Assembly (NCBI GenBank): GCA_947650365.1
Contig: OX393553.1
Span: 38,171,947 to 38,235,946 of the forward strand
Direction of reading: 5' to 3'
DNA: 64,000 bases
Origin: Chamaelirium japonicum
Lineage: Eukaryota > Streptophyta > Magnoliopsida > Liliales > Melanthiaceae
Under the pieces are notes generated by a model. The model had not been told where the DNA came from and did not search any database. It was given only the letters and a program-made list of their open reading frames with translations. Shown piece by piece: positions 1-14,100 of this stretch (within the stretch, counting starts at the first letter, position 1; the number at the start of each line of letters is the position of its first letter). The translations under genes and the position numbers were made by a program.

Positions 1-771
1 ATTATGATTTTAAGGTATTTTTTGAAGGCAATGGCAAGGCTCTTAGATAGTGTTTTTGGGAGAAATGCTCGATTATATATAATTTACTTAAGGTTATCGG
101 GTGGGGGTTCAAAAAAAAAAATGTAGCGGTTTTGGCTTCAAAAACATAGGGAGTCTAATAGCAATCCCAAAAATAGAAACCATATGGTGAGGCTCTAAGA
201 GGGTGCTTTAGGGAGGAGTGCTCGATTGTACATATTTCAATTAAGGTTGTTGGGTGAGGGTTCAAAAAGAATATGGAGCAGTTTTGGCTCTCTAAATATA
301 GGGAGTCTGGTAGCAATCCAAAAAATAGAGAGCACATTGCGAGGATCTTAGAGGGTATTTTAGGGAGGAGTGCTCGATTGAATATAATTTTGGTAAGGTT
401 ATCGGGTGGGGGTTCAAAAAAAATATGGAGCGATTTTGGATCCCTAAATATAGGGAGTCTAGTAGCAATCCCAAAAATAGAGAGGAATATTGCAAGACTT
501 TTAGAAGGTATTTAGAGGAGGAGTGCTTGATTTATATATAATTTACTTATGATTTTAGAGTATTTTTAGGAGGCAATAGCTAGGCTTTTAAATGATGTTT
601 TTAGGATAAATGCTCGGTTGTATATAATTTACTTAAGGTTATCGGGTGGGGGTTAAAAAAAAAATAGAGCAGTTTTATCTCTCTAAATATATGGAGTCTA
701 ATAGCAATCCTAAACATAGAGAGCATATTGCAAGGTTCTTAAAGTGTTTTTAAAGGAGGAGTGCTCGATTG
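1..771 (+). repeat. A/A'/S monomers, window start
   Basis: The window opens inside a monomer. Ordinary 152-bp A monomers follow, with one S module beginning at 535. Nothing but satellite is seen. Confidence 0.85.
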
Positions 772-922
772 TATATAATTTTGTTTTAATTAATGGGTGG
801 GAGCCTTAAGAAATTGGGATCGATTTTGGCTCCACAAATATAGGGAGTCTATTAGCAATCCCAAAAATAAGAAGGCAATAGCGAGGCTTTTATAGGGTGT
901 TTTTGGGAGGAATTCTCGATTG
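772..922 (+). repeat. B monomer 1
   Basis: A 151-bp monomer with GGGAGCCTTAAGAAATT in place of the A-type A-tract block and with AAGGCAATAGCGAGGC in its second half. Here the leader reads TTTTGTTTTAATTAATGGG, a diverged form of the usual TTAGTTATGATTATCGGG. Confidence 0.8.
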
Positions 923-3900
923 TATATAATTTACATAAGGTTAACAGGTGGGGGTTCAAAAATAATATGGAGCGATTTTGGCTCGTCAAATATAGGGAGT
1001 CTAGTAGCAATCCGAAAAATACAAAGGCATATTCCAAAGAACTTAGAGGGTGTTTTAGGGAGGAGTGCTTGATTTATATATAATATATTTATGATTTTAG
1101 GGTATTTTTGGGAGGCAATGGCGAGGCCTTTTAAGGGTGTTTTTAAGAGGAATGCTCGATTGTATATAATTTACATAAGGTTATCGGGTGGAGGTTCAAA
1201 AACAATATGGAGCGGTTTTCAATCCTTAAATTTAGGGAGTCTAGTAGCAATCCCAAAAATAGGTAGCATATTGTGAGGCTCTTAGAGGGTGTTTTAGGGA
1301 GGAGTGCTCGATTGTATATAATTCACTTAAGGTTGTCGGATGTGGGTTCAAAAAAAAATTATAGTGGTTTTGGTTCTTTAAATATAAGGAGTCTAGTAGC
1401 AATCCAAAAACTAGAGAGCATATTTCGAGGCACTTAGAGGGTATTTTAGGAAGGAGTGCTTGATTGTATATAATTTACTTAAGGTTGTCGGGTGGGGGTT
1501 CAAAAAAATATAGAGCAATTTTGGCTTCCAAAATATAGGGAGTCTTGTAGCAATCCCAAAAATTGAGAGTATATTACAAGACTATTAGAGGGTGTTTTTG
1601 GCTGGAATGCTCGATTGTATATAATTTACTTAAGGTTGTTGGGTGGGGGTTCAAAAAAAATATGAAGTTGTTTTGGCTCCCTAAATATAGGGAGTTTAGT
1701 AGCAATCCTAAAAATAGAGAGTATTTTGCGAGGCTCTTAGAGGGTGTTTTAAGGAGTGCTCGATTATATATAATTTACTTAAGATTGTCGGGTGGGGTTT
1801 CAAAAAAAATATGGAGCGGTATTGGCTCCCTAAATATAGGGAGTTGAGTAGCAATCCCAAAAATTGAGAGGTATATTGCGAGGCTCTTTCAGGATGTTTT
1901 AGGGAGGAGTGCCTGATTTATATATAATTTACTCATGATTTTAGGGTGTTTTTGGGAGGTAATGGCGAGGCTCTTAGAGGGTATTTTTAGGAAGAACGCT
2001 CGATTGTATATAATTTACTTAAGGTTGTCGGGTAGGGGTTCAAAAAAAATATGGAGCAATTTTGGCTCCATAAATATAGGGAGTCTAGTAGCAATCCAAA
2101 AAATAGAGAGCATATTGCGAAGCTTTTAGATGGTGTTTTAGGGAGAAGTGCTTGATTGTATATAATTTACTTAAGATTGTCTTGTAGGCGTTCAAAAAAA
2201 ATATGGAGAGGTTTTGGCTACCAAAATATATGGAGTCTAGTAGTAATCCCAAAAATAGAAAGATATATTGTGAGGCTCTTAGAAGATGTTTTAGGAAGGA
2301 GTGCTTGATTTATAAATATTTTACTTATGATTTTAGAGTATTTTTGGGTGGCAATGGCGAGTCTTTTAGAGCGTGTTTTTGGGAGGAATGCTCAATTATA
2401 TATAATTTATTTAAAGTTATCGGGTAAGGGTTCAAAAAAAATATGGAGCGATTTTGGCTCTAAAAATATAGCGAGTCTAGTAGCAGTCCCAAAAATTGAG
2501 AGCATATTATAAGGCTCTTAGAGGGTGTTTTAGGGAGGAGTACTTCATTGTATATAATTCACTTAAGGTTGTCCGATAGGAGTTCAAAAATAATATAGAA
2601 GCAATTTTGGCTCCCTAAATATAGGGTGTCTGGTAGCAATCCCAAAAATAGAGAGCATAATGCGAAGCTCTTAGAGGGTATTTTAGGAAGGAGTGCTCGA
2701 TTGTATATAATTTACTTAAGGTTGTCAGGTGGGGGTTCAAAAAAATTATGGAACAGTTTTTCCTCCCTAAATATAGGGAGTCTAGTAGCAATCCTAAAAA
2801 TAGAGAGCCTATTGCAAGGCTATTAGATGGTGTTTTTGGGAGGAATGCTCAATTATATGTAATTTACATAAGGTTGTCGGGTAGGGGTTCAAAAAAATTA
2901 TTGAGCAGTTTTGGCTCGCTAAATTTAGGGAGTCTAATAGCAATCCCAAAACTAGAGAGCATATTACGAGGCTCTTAGAGGGTATTTTAAGGAGGAGTGA
3001 TCGATTGTATATAATTTACTTATTGTTGTCGGGTGGGGGTTCAAAAAAAATTTGGAGCAATTTTGGCTCCCTAAATATAGAGAGTCTAGTAGTAATCCCA
3101 AAAATATAGAGGCATATTGCGAGGCTCTTAGGGGATATTTTAGGGAGGAGTGCATGATTTATATATAATTTACTTATTTTTTTAGGATATTTTTGGAAGG
3201 CAATGGTGAGGATCTTAGAGGGCGTTTTTGGGTGGAATACTCGATTGTATATAATTTACTTAAGGTTGTCAGGTGGAGATTCAAACAAAATATGGAGTAG
3301 TTTTGGCTCCCAAATATAGGGAGTCTAGTAGCAATCCCAAAAAGTAGAGAGCATATTGCAAGGCTCTTAGATAGTGTTTTAGGGAGGACTGCATAATTTA
3401 ATATAATTTACTTAAGATTATCAGTGGGGTTTCAAAAAAAATATAGAGTTGTTTTGTCTCCTTAAATATAGGGAGTCGAGTAGCAATCCTAAAAATAGAG
3501 TATTGCGAGTCTCTTATAGGGTATTTTAGGGAGGAGTGTTTGATTTATATATAATTTACTTATGATGTTTTGGTATTTTTAGGAGGAAATGATGAGGCTT
3601 TAAGAGGGTGTTTTTCGAAGGAATGCTCGATCATATATAATTTACTTAAGGTTGAAGGGTATGTTTAAAAAAAATATGTAGTCATTTTGGTTCCCTAAAT
3701 ATAGGGAGTTTAGTAGTAATCCCTAAAATAAAAAGCATATTACGAGGCTTTTAGAGGGTATTTTAAGGAGTGCTCGATTATATATTATTTACTTAAGGTT
3801 GTTGTGTGAGCATTCAAAAAAATATGGAGCGGTTTTGGCTACCTAAATATAGGGAGTCTAGTTGAAATCCCAAAAATAGAAAGGCAAATTGCGAGGCCCT

Positions 3901-5010
3901 TATAGGGTGTTTTAGGGAGTAGTGCTTGATTTATATATAATTTACTTATGATTTTAGGATATTTTTGGAAGAAAATGGCGAGGCTCTTAGAGGGTATTTT
4001 TGGGAGGAATGCTCGACTGTATATAATTTACTTAAGGTTGCCGGGTGGGGGTTCAAAAAAAATATGGAACGGTTTTGGCTCTCTAAATATAGGGAGTCTA
4101 GTAGCAATCTCAAAAATAGAGAGCATATTGCGAGTCTCTTAGAGGGTTTTTTAGGGAGGATTGCTCGATTGTATATAATTCACTAAAGGTTGTCGAGTGG
4201 GGGTTCAAAAAAAATATGGGGCGATTTTTGCTCCCTAAATATAAGGAGTCAAGTAGCAATCCAAAAATAGAGAGTATATTGCGAGGCTCTTAAAGGGTGT
4301 TTTAGGGAGGGGTGCTATATAATTTACTTAAGGTTGTCAGGTAGGGGTTCAAAAAAAATATGAAGCGATTTTGGCTCCCAAAATAAAGGGAGTCTAGTCG
4401 CAATCCCAAAAATAGAGGTCATATTGCGAGCCTATTAGAGGGTATTTTTAGGAGGAATGCACGATTGGATATAATTTACTTAAAGTTGTCCGGTGGGGGT
4501 TCAAAAAAAATATGGAGCGGTTTTGGCTGCCTAAATATAGGGAGTCTAGTAGCAATCCAAAAAATAGAGAGCATGTTAGGTTCTTAGAGGATGTTTTCGG
4601 GATAAGTGCTTGATTGTATATAATTTTCTTAAGGTTGTCGTGTGGGGGTTCAAAAAAAAAAATGGAACAGTTTTGGCTCCCTAAATATAAGAAGTCTACT
4701 AGCAATCTCAAAAACATAGGGGCATATTGTAAGGCTCTTAATGGGTGTTTTAGGGAGGAGTGTTTAATTTATATGTTATTTACTTATGATTTTAGAGTGT
4801 TTTTGGGAAGCAATGGCGAGGCTCTTAGAGGTTGTTTTTGGGAGGAATGCTCGATTGTGTATAATTTACTTAAGTTTGTCGGGTGGGGGTTCAAACAAAA
4901 TATGGAGCAGTTTTGGCTCCCTAAATATAGGGAGTCTAGTAGCAATCCCAAAAAGTAGAAAGAATATTGCGAGGCTCTCAGAGTGTATTTTAGGGAGGAG
5001 TACTCGATTG
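923..5010 (+). repeat. A/P/N/S monomers between B1 and B2
   Basis: S modules begin at about 1077, 1921, 2313, 3162, 3548, 3934 and 4772. The one at 2313 follows an N-type monomer. P-type monomers with TCAAACAAAATATGG follow the S modules at 3162 and 4772. The rest are A monomers. Confidence 0.85.
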
Positions 5011-5161
5011 TATATAATTTAGTTATGATTATCAGGTGGGAGCCTTGAGAAATTGGGTACGATTTTGGCTCCCCAAATATAGGGAGTCTAGTAGCAATCC
5101 CTTAAATATAGAGGCAATGGCGAGGATCATATAAGGTGTTTTTTGGAGAAATGCTCGATTG
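5011..5161 (+). repeat. B monomer 2
   Basis: A 151-bp monomer with TTAGTTATGATTATCAGG, GGGAGCCTTGAGAAATTGGG, CTCCCCAAATATAGGGAG and GAGGCAATGGCGAGG. An N-type monomer and the S module at 5468 follow downstream. Confidence 0.85.
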
Positions 5162-6948
5162 TATATAATTTAATTAAGGTTGACCGGTGGAAGTTGAAAA
5201 AAAATATGGAGTGGTTTTGGCTCCCTAAATATAGGGAGTCTAGTAGCAATCCTAAAAATATAGAGCATATTGCGAGGCTCTTAGGGGGTGTTTTAGGGTG
5301 GAGTGCTCGATTGTATATAATTTACTTAAGGTTTTTAAGTGGGCGTTCAATAAAAATATAGAGCTGTTTTCGCTACCTAAATATAGAGAGTCTAGTAGCA
5401 ATCCTAAAAATAGAAAATCATAATGTGAGGCTCTTAGAGGGTGGTTTAGGGAGGAGTACTTGATTTATATATAATTTACTAATGATTTTAGGGTGTTTTT
5501 GGAAGGCAATAGCGTGGCTTTTAAAGGGTGTTTTTGGAAGGATTGTCCGATTGTATATAATTTAATTAAGGTTGTCAGGTGGGGCTTTAAAAAAAATATG
5601 GAGCGGTTTTGCCTCAAAAAAACTATAGAGAGTTTAGTAGCCATCCCAAAACTAGAGAGCATATTGCGAGGCTCTTGGAGGGTGTTTTAGGGAGGAGTGC
5701 TCGATTGTATATTATTCACTTATAGTTGTCCGGTGGGGATTCAAAAAAAAATATTGAGCGATTTTGTCTCTCTAAATATTGGGAGCCTAGTAGCAATTCC
5801 AAAAATAGAGAGCATATTACGTGGCTCTTAGAGGGTATTTTAGGGAGGAGGGCTCAATTGTATATAATTTACTTAAGGTTGTCGGGTGGAGGTTCAAAAC
5901 AAATATGAAGTGGTTTTGCCTCCCTAAATATAGGGAGTCAAGTAGAAATCTTAAAAATAGAGAGCATATTGTGAGGCTATTAGATGGTTTTTTTGGGAGG
6001 TATGCTCCATTATATATAATTTACTTAAGGATATCGTGTGGGAATTAAAAAAAAATATTGAGCGACTTTAGCTCCCTAAATATAGGGAGTCTAGTAGCAA
6101 TCCCAAAAATAGAGAGCATATTGCGAGGATCTTAGAGGGTCTTTTAGGATGGAGTGCTCGATTGTATATAATTTACTTATGGTTGTTAGGTGGGGGTTCA
6201 AAAAAAATATGGAGCGATTTTAGCTCCCTAAATATAGAAAGTATTGTAGCAATCCTAAAAGTAAAGAAGCATGTTGCGAGGCTCTTAGAGGGTGTTTTAG
6301 GGAGTAGTGCTTGGTTTACATATAATTTACTTATGATTTTAAGGTATTTTTGGGTGGCAATGGCGAGGCTCTTAGTGGCTGTATTTAGGAGAAATGCACG
6401 ATTGTGTATAATTTACTTAAGGTTATCGGGTGGGGGTTCAAACAAAATATGGAATAGTTTTAGCTCCCTAAATATAGGGAGTCTAGTAGCAATCCCAAAA
6501 AATAGAGAGCATATTACGAGGCTCTTAGAGGGTGTTTTTGGGAGGAGTGCTCTACTGTAAAGAATTTACTTAAGGTTGTCGGTTGGCGGTTCAAAAAAAA
6601 TATGAAGTAATTTTTACTCTTTAAATATAGGGAGTCTAGTAGCAATCCTAAAAACAGAGAGGCATATTATGAGGCTCTTATAGGGTATTTTAAGGAGGTG
6701 TGCATGATTTATATATAATTTACTTTTGATTTTTGTGTGTTTTTAGGAGGCAATGGCTAGGTTTTTAGAGGGTATTTTTGGGAGGAATGCTCGATTGTAT
6801 ATAATTTACTTGAGGTTAATGGGTAGGGGTTCAAAAATAATATAGAGCGGTTTTGGCTCCCTAAATATATGGAGTCTAGCAGAAATCCCAAAAATAGAGG
6901 CATATTGCGAGGCTTTTAGAGGGTGTTTTATGGAGGAGTGCTCGATTG

Positions 6949-7115
6949 TATTTAATTTACTTAAGGTTGTCGGGTGGACATATAAAAAAAATATGGTGCG
7001 GTTTTGGCTACCTAAATATATGGAGTCTTATTGCAAACCCAAAAATAGAAAGGCATATTGCGAGGCTCTTATAGCATGTTTTAGGGAGGGTGTTTTTGGA
7101 AGGAATGCTTGATTG
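6949..7115 (+). repeat. Fused N/S monomer (junction deletion)
   Basis: A 167-bp interval where an N-type monomer (GGCTACC, AGAAAGGCAT) runs as far as TTTTAGGGAGG and then continues in the end of an S module (GTGTTTTTGGAAGGAATGC). About 73 bp of the usual 240-bp N+S pair, including the TATATAAT between them, is missing. The shared GGGTGTTTT and GGGAGG strings could have mediated the deletion. Confidence 0.75.
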
Positions 7116-8113
7116 TATATAATTTACTTGAGGCTGACGGGTAGGGGTTAAAAAAAAATATACAGTGGTTTTGACTCCCTAAATATAGGGAGTCAAGAAG
7201 CAATCCCAAAAATAGAGGCATATTGCGAGGCTTTTAGAGGGTGTTTTATGGAGGAGCGCTCGATTGTATATAATTTACTTAAGGTTGTCGGGTGGGCATT
7301 CAAAAAAAATATGCAGCAGTTTTGGCTAACTAAATATAGGGAGTCTAGTAGTAATCCCAAAAATAGAGAGCATATTACGAGGCTCTTAGAGGGTATTTTA
7401 GGAAGGAGTGCTCGATTATATATAATTCACTTAAGGTTGTCATGTGCGGGTTTCAGAAAAAATATGGAGCGGTTTTGGGTCCCTAAATATAGGGAGTCTA
7501 GTAGCAATCCCAAAAATATAGAGTATATTGCGAGGCTCTTTGATGGTCTTTTAGGGAGGTTTGCTCAATTATAAATAATTTCCTTTTGGTTGTCGGGTGG
7601 GGGTTCAAAAAAAATATAGAGCGGTTTTGGCTCTTTAAATATAAGGAGTTTAGTAGCAATTCTAAAAGTAGAGAGCATATTGGGAGGCTATTAGAGGGTG
7701 TTTTTGGGAGGAATGCTCTATTGTATATAATTTAATTAAGGTTGTCGGGTTGGGGTTAAAAAAAAAATAGAGCGGTTTTGCCTCCCTAAATATAGGGAGT
7801 TTAGTAGAAATCCTAAAAAAAGAGAGGCATATTGCGTGGCGCTTAGAGGGTATTTTAGGGAGAAGTGTTTTATTAATATATAATTTACTTAAGATTTTAG
7901 GGTGTTTTTGGGAGGCATTGGCGAGGCTTTTAGAGGTTATTTTTGGGAGGAATACTCGATTGTATATAATTTACTTAAGGTTGTCGGGTGAGGGTTCAAA
8001 AAAAATATGGAATGGTTTTGGCTCCATAAATATAAAGAGTCTAGTAGCAATCCCAAAAATAGAGAGCATAATGGAGTCTATTAGAGGGTATTTTAGGGAT
8101 GAGTACTCGATTG

Positions 8114-8176
8114 GATATAATTTAGTTATGATTATCAAGGCTCTAATAGGGTATTTTTGGAAGGAATGCTCGATTA
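8114..8176 (+). repeat. Internally deleted B relic (63 bp)
   Basis: Starts like B (ATATAATTTAGTTATGATTATC) up to the G-rich block, then jumps straight to AAGGCTCTAATAGGGT and the B/S tail. About 88 bp of a B monomer is missing. It resembles the way the 86-bp S module can be derived from B, but the endpoints differ, so it is an independent event. Confidence 0.7.
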
Positions 8177-11100
8177 TATATAATTTACTTAAGGTTGACG
8201 GATGGGGGTTTAAAACAAATATAGAGCGATTTTGGCTCCCTAAATATAGAGAGTCTGGTAGCAATCCCAAAAATAGAGAGGCATGTTACGAGTCTCTTAG
8301 AGGATGTTTTCGAGAGGAATGCTCGATTGTAAATAATTTACTTAAGGTTATCGGGTGGGGGTTCAAAAAAATTATGGAGCAATTTTGGCTCCCAAAATAT
8401 AAGAAGTCCAGTAGTAATCCCAAAAATATAGAGCATATAACGAGGCTATTAGAGGGTGTTTTTGGGAGGAATGCTCGACTGTATATAATTTACTTAAGGT
8501 TATCGGGTGGGGGTTCAAAAAAAATATGCAACGGTTTTGGCTCCCTATATATAGGGAGTCTAGTAGTAATCTCAAAAATAGAGAGCATATTTCGAGGCCC
8601 TTAAAGGGTTTTTTAGGGAGGAGTGCTCGATCGGATATAATTTACTTAAAGTTATCGGGTGTGGGTTCAATAAAATTATTAAGCAGTTTTGGCTCCCTAA
8701 ATATAGGGAGTCTAGTAGCAATCCCAAAAATAGAGAGGCATATGGCGAGGCTCTTAGATGGTGTTTTAGGGAGGAGTGCTAGATTTATATATAATTTACT
8801 TATGATTTTAGGGTATTTTTGGAAGGCAGTGGCGAGGCTCTTAGAGGGTATTTTTTGGAGAAATGCTCGATTGTGTATAATTCACTTAAGGCTGTTGGGT
8901 GGGGGTCAAAAAAAAAAATGGAACAGTTTTGGCTCCCTAAATATAGGGAATCTAATAGCAATTCTAAAAAATAAAGAGCATATTATGAGGCTCTTAGCAG
9001 GTGTTTTAGTAATGAGTGCTCGATTGTATATAATTTACTTAAAGTTGTCGGGTGGAGGTTCAAGAATAATATTGAGCGGTTTTGGCTCCTTAAATATAGG
9101 GAGTCTAGTAGTAATCCCAAAATTAGAGAGGCATATTGAGAGGCTCTTAGAGGGTATTTTAGAGAGGAGTGCTTTATTTATATATAATTTACTTATGATT
9201 TCAGGGTTTTTTTGGGTGGCAATGGTGAGGCTCTTAGAGGGTGTTTTTGGAAGGAATGCGCGATTGCATATAATTTACTTAAGGTTGATGGGTGGGGGTT
9301 CAAAAAAAATATGGAGCGTTTTTGGCTCCCTAAATATAAGGAGTCTAGTAGCAATCCTAAAAATAGAAGGCATATTGCGAGGCTTTTATAGGGTGTTTTA
9401 TGGAGGACTGCTTGATTGTATATAATTTAATTAAGGTTGTTGGGTGGGTGTTTAAAAAAAATATGAATTGGTTTTTGCCACCTAAATATAGGGAGTTTAG
9501 TAGAAATCCCAAAAATAGAAAGGCATATTGCGAGGTTCTTAGAGGGTATTTTAGGGAGGAGTGGTTGATTTATATACAATTTACTTATGATTTTATTGTA
9601 TTTTTGGGAGGCAATGGTGAGGCACTTAGAGGGTGTTTTTGGGAGGAATGCTCGATTATATATAATATTTATATGGTTATTGGGTAGGGGTTCAAAAAAA
9701 ATATGGAGTGGTTTTGCCTTCCTAAATATAGGGAGTCAAGTAGCAATCCCAAAAATAGAGAGCATATTGCGAGGCTCTTAGAGAGTGTTTTAGGGAGGAG
9801 TGCTCGATTGTATATAATTCACTTAATATTGTTGGGTGGGTATTCAAAGAAATTATGGAGCAATTTTGCCTTCCTAAATATAGAGAGTCTAGTAGCATTC
9901 CCAAAAATAAAGAGCATATTACGAGGCTCATAAAGGATATTTTCGAGAGGCGTGCTTGATTGTATATAATTTACTTAGGGTTATCGGGTGGGGGGTTCAA
10001 AAAACATATGGAGTGGATTTGAATCCCTAAATATAGGAAGTCTAGTAGCAATCCCAAAATTAGGGAAGTATATTGTGATGCTCTTAGAGGTTGTTTTAGG
10101 GAGGAGTGTTTGATATATATATATATAATTTACTTATGATTTTAAAGTATTTTTGGAAGGCAATGGAGAGGCTTTTTGAGGGTATTTTTTGGAGGAATGC
10201 TTGATTTTATATAATTTACTTAAGGTTTATGGGTGGGGGTTCAAAAAAAATATAGAGTGGTTTTGGCTCCCCAAAATATAGGGAGTCTAATAGCAATTCC
10301 AAAAATAGAAAGGCATATTGTGAGGCTCTTAGATAGTGTTTTAGGGAAGAGTGTTTGATATATATATAATTTATTTAATTTTTAAGGGTATTTTTTGGAG
10401 GAAATGGTGAGGCTCTTAGAGGATGTTTTTGGGTGGAATGCTCGATTGTATATAATTTACTTAAGGTTGTCGAGTGGGGGTTCAAAAAAAATTTAGAGCT
10501 GTTTGGGGTCTCTAAATATAAAGAGTCTAGTAGCAATCCCAAAAATAGAGAACATATTGTGAGCCTCCTAGAGGGTGTTTTAGGGAGGAGTGCTCGATTG
10601 TATTTAATTTACTTAAGGTTGTCGGGTGGGGGTTCAAAATAAATATAGAGCGGTTTTATCTTCCTAAATATAGGGAGTCTAGTAGCAAACCAAAAAATAG
10701 AGAGCATATTACAAGGCTATTAGATGGTGTTTTTTGGAGGAATGCTCGATTGTATATAATTTACTTAAGGTTGTCGGGTGGGGGTTCAAAAAAAATATGG
10801 AGCGGTTTTGGCTTTCTAAATATATGGAGTCTAGAAACAATCCCAAAAATATAGAGCATATTGCGAGGTTCTTAGAGTTTGCTTTAGGGAGGAGTGTCCG
10901 ATTGTATATAATTTACTTAAGGTTGTCGAGTAGGGGTTCAAAAAAAATATGGAGTGATTTTTGCTCCCTAAATATAGGGAGTCTAGTAGCAATCCCAAAA
11001 ATAGAGAGACATATTACGAGGCTCTTAGAGCGTGTTTTAGGGCGGAGTGCTTGATTTATATATAATTTTCTTCTAATTTTAGGGTATTTTTGGGAGGCAA

Positions 11101-14100
11101 TAACGACGCTCTTAGTAGGTGTTTTTGGGGGGAATACTTGATTATGCATAATTTACTTAAGGTTGTCGGGTGGGGATTCAAATAAAATATGGAGTAGTTT
11201 TGGCTCCCTAAATATAGAAAGTCTAGTAGCAATCCCAAAAAATAGAGAGTATATTGCGAGGCTCTTAGAGGGTGTTTTATGGAGGACTGCTCGATATTAT
11301 GTAATTTACTTAAGGTTTTCGGGTAGGGGTTTAAACAAATATGGATTGGTTTTGGCTCCTTAAATATAGGTAGTCTAGTAGCAATCCAAAAAATAGAGAG
11401 GCATATTGCGAGGCTCATAGAGGGTGTTCTAGGGAGGAGTGCTTGATTTATATATAATATACTTATAATTTTAGTGTATTTTTGGGAGGCAATGGCAAGG
11501 CTCTTAGAGGGTATTTTTGGGAGGAATACTCGATTATATATAATTTACTTAAGGCTATTGAGTGGGGGTTTAAAAAAAATATGGTGCATTTTTGGCTCCA
11601 TAAATATAGGGAGTCTAGTAGCATTCCCAAAAATAAAAAGCATATTGCGAGGCTCTTAGAGGGTGTTTTAGGGAGAAGTGCTCGATTGTATATAATTAAC
11701 TTAAGGTTGTTTGGTGGGGGTTCAAAAAAAATATAGAGCGGTTTTTGTTCTCTAAATATAGGGAGTCTTTTAGCATTCCCAAAAATAGAGAGCATCTTGT
11801 GAGGCTCTTAGGGGGTATTTTAGTAAGGAGTGCTCGATTGTATATAATTTATTTAAGGTTATCGGGTGGTGGTTCCAAAATAATATGTACCAGTTTTGCC
11901 TCTTTAAATATAGGGAGTCTAGTAGCAATCCCAAAAATAGAGAGCATATTGCGAGGATATTAGATGGTGTTATTGGGAGGAATGCTTGATTGTATATAAT
12001 TTACTTATGGTTATCGGGTGGTGATTTAAAAAGTATTTGGAGCAGTTTTAGCTTTATAATATAGAAAGTCTAGTAGAAATCCCAAAAATAGAGAGCATTT
12101 TTGAAGGCTCTTAGAGGGTGTTATAGGGAGGAGTGCTCGATTGTATATAATTTACTTAAGGTTGTCAATTGGGGGTTCAAAAAAATATGGAGCGATTTTG
12201 GCTCCCTAAATATAGGGAGTCTAGTAGCAATCCCAAAAATAGAGAAGCATATTACGATGCTCTTAGAGGATGTTTTCTGGAGAAGTGCTTGATATATAAT
12301 TTACTTATGATTTTAGGTTGTTTTTGAGAGGTAATGGCGAGGCTCTTAGAGGGTGTTTTTGGGAGGAATGCTTGATTGTGTATAATTTACATAAGGTTGT
12401 TAGATAGTGGTTCAAATAAAATATGGAGCAGTTTTGGCTCCTTAAATATAGGGATTCTAGTAGCAATCCAAAATATAAAGAGGCATATTGCTAGGCTCTT
12501 AGAGGGTATTTTAGGGAGGTGTGCTATATTTATATATAATTTACTTTTGATTTTTGGTTATTTTTGGGAGGCAATTGCGAAGCTCTTAGAGGGTGTTTTT
12601 GGGATGAATGCTCGATTGTATATAATTTACTTAAGGTTGACGGGTGGGGGTTCTAAAAAAATATGGAGCAGTTTTCACTCCCTAAAAATATGGCGTTAGT
12701 TGCAATCCCAAAAATAGAGAGCATATTACGAGGCTCCTATAGGGTGTTTTAGGAAGGAGTGCTCGATTGTATATAATTTACTTGAGGTTGTCGGGTGAGT
12801 GTTCAAAAATAATATAGAGTGGTTTTGGTTACCAAAATTTAGGGAGCCTAGTAGCAACCCCAAAAATAGAAAGGCATATTGTGATGATGTTATAGGGTGT
12901 TTTAGGGAAGAGTGCTTGATTTATATATCATTTACTTACGTTTTTAGGGTATTTTTGGGAGGCAATGGCGAGGCTCTTAGAGGGTGTTTTTGGGATAAAT
13001 GCTCGATTGTATATAATTTACATAAGGTTATTGGGTGGGGGTTCAAAAAAAAATATAGCTGCTTTGGCTCCCTATATATAGGGAGTCTAATAGCAATCCC
13101 AAAAAAAGACGGCATATTGCGAGGGTTTTAGAGGGTATTTTAGAGAGGAGTGCTCGATTATATATAATTCACTGAAGGTTATCGGGTGGGGGTTCAAAAA
13201 AAATATTGAGTGGTTTTGGGTTCCAAAATATAGGGAGTCTAGTAGCAATCCCAAAAATAGAGAGCATATTGTAAGGCTTTTAGATGGTATTTTAGGGAGG
13301 AGTGATCGATTGTATATAATTAACTTAAGGTTGTTAGGTGGGGGTCAAAAAAAATATGGATTTGTTTTAGTTCCTTAAATATAGGGAGTCTAGTAGCAAT
13401 CTTAAAAATAGAGAGGCATATTGTGAGGCTCTTAAAGGGTGTTTTAGGGAGTTGTACTTTATTTATATTTAATTTACTTATGATTTTAGGGTGTTTTTGG
13501 GAGGCAATGGCGGGGCTCTTAGAGGGTATTTTTAGGAGGAATGCTCAATTGTATATAATTTACTTAAGGTTTATGGGTAGGGGTTCAGAAAAATATGGCA
13601 CGATTTTGGCTCCCTAAACATAGGTAGTCAAGTAGAAGTCCCAAAAATAGAGAACATATTGCGAGGCTCTTAGAGGCTGTTTTAGGGAGGACTATTTGAT
13701 TGTATATAATTTACTTAAGGTTGTCGGGTAGGCGTTCAAAAAAATTATAGATCGGTTTTGGCCACCTAAATATAGGGAGTCTTGTAGCAATCCCAAAAAT
13801 ATAAAGGCAGATTACGAAGCTCTTAGAGGGTGTTTAAGGAAGGAGTGTTTGAATTATATATAATTTACTTATGATTTTAGGGTATTTTTAGAAAGCAATG
13901 GCGAGGCTCTTAGAGGCTATTTTTGAAAGGAATACTCGATTATAAATAATTGATTAAGGTTGTCAGGTAGGGGTTCAAAAACAATATTGAGCAGTTTTTG
14001 CTCACTAAATATAGGGGGTCTTGTAGGAATCCCAAAAATAGAAAGCATATTGCGAGGCTTTTAGAGGGTGTTTAAGAGAGGAGTGCTCGATTGTATATAT

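Noticed and set aside
8526..9425. Open reading frame of 299 codons (and others of 228 codons at 7918-8604 and 215 codons at 35246-35893) as protein-coding genes
   Set aside because: They read through satellite monomers in a frame that changes with each 152-bp unit. Equivalent frames are open on both strands, starts and ends vary between equivalent copies, and stop codons and frameshifts hit neighbouring copies at random. No known domain is recognisable in the translations.
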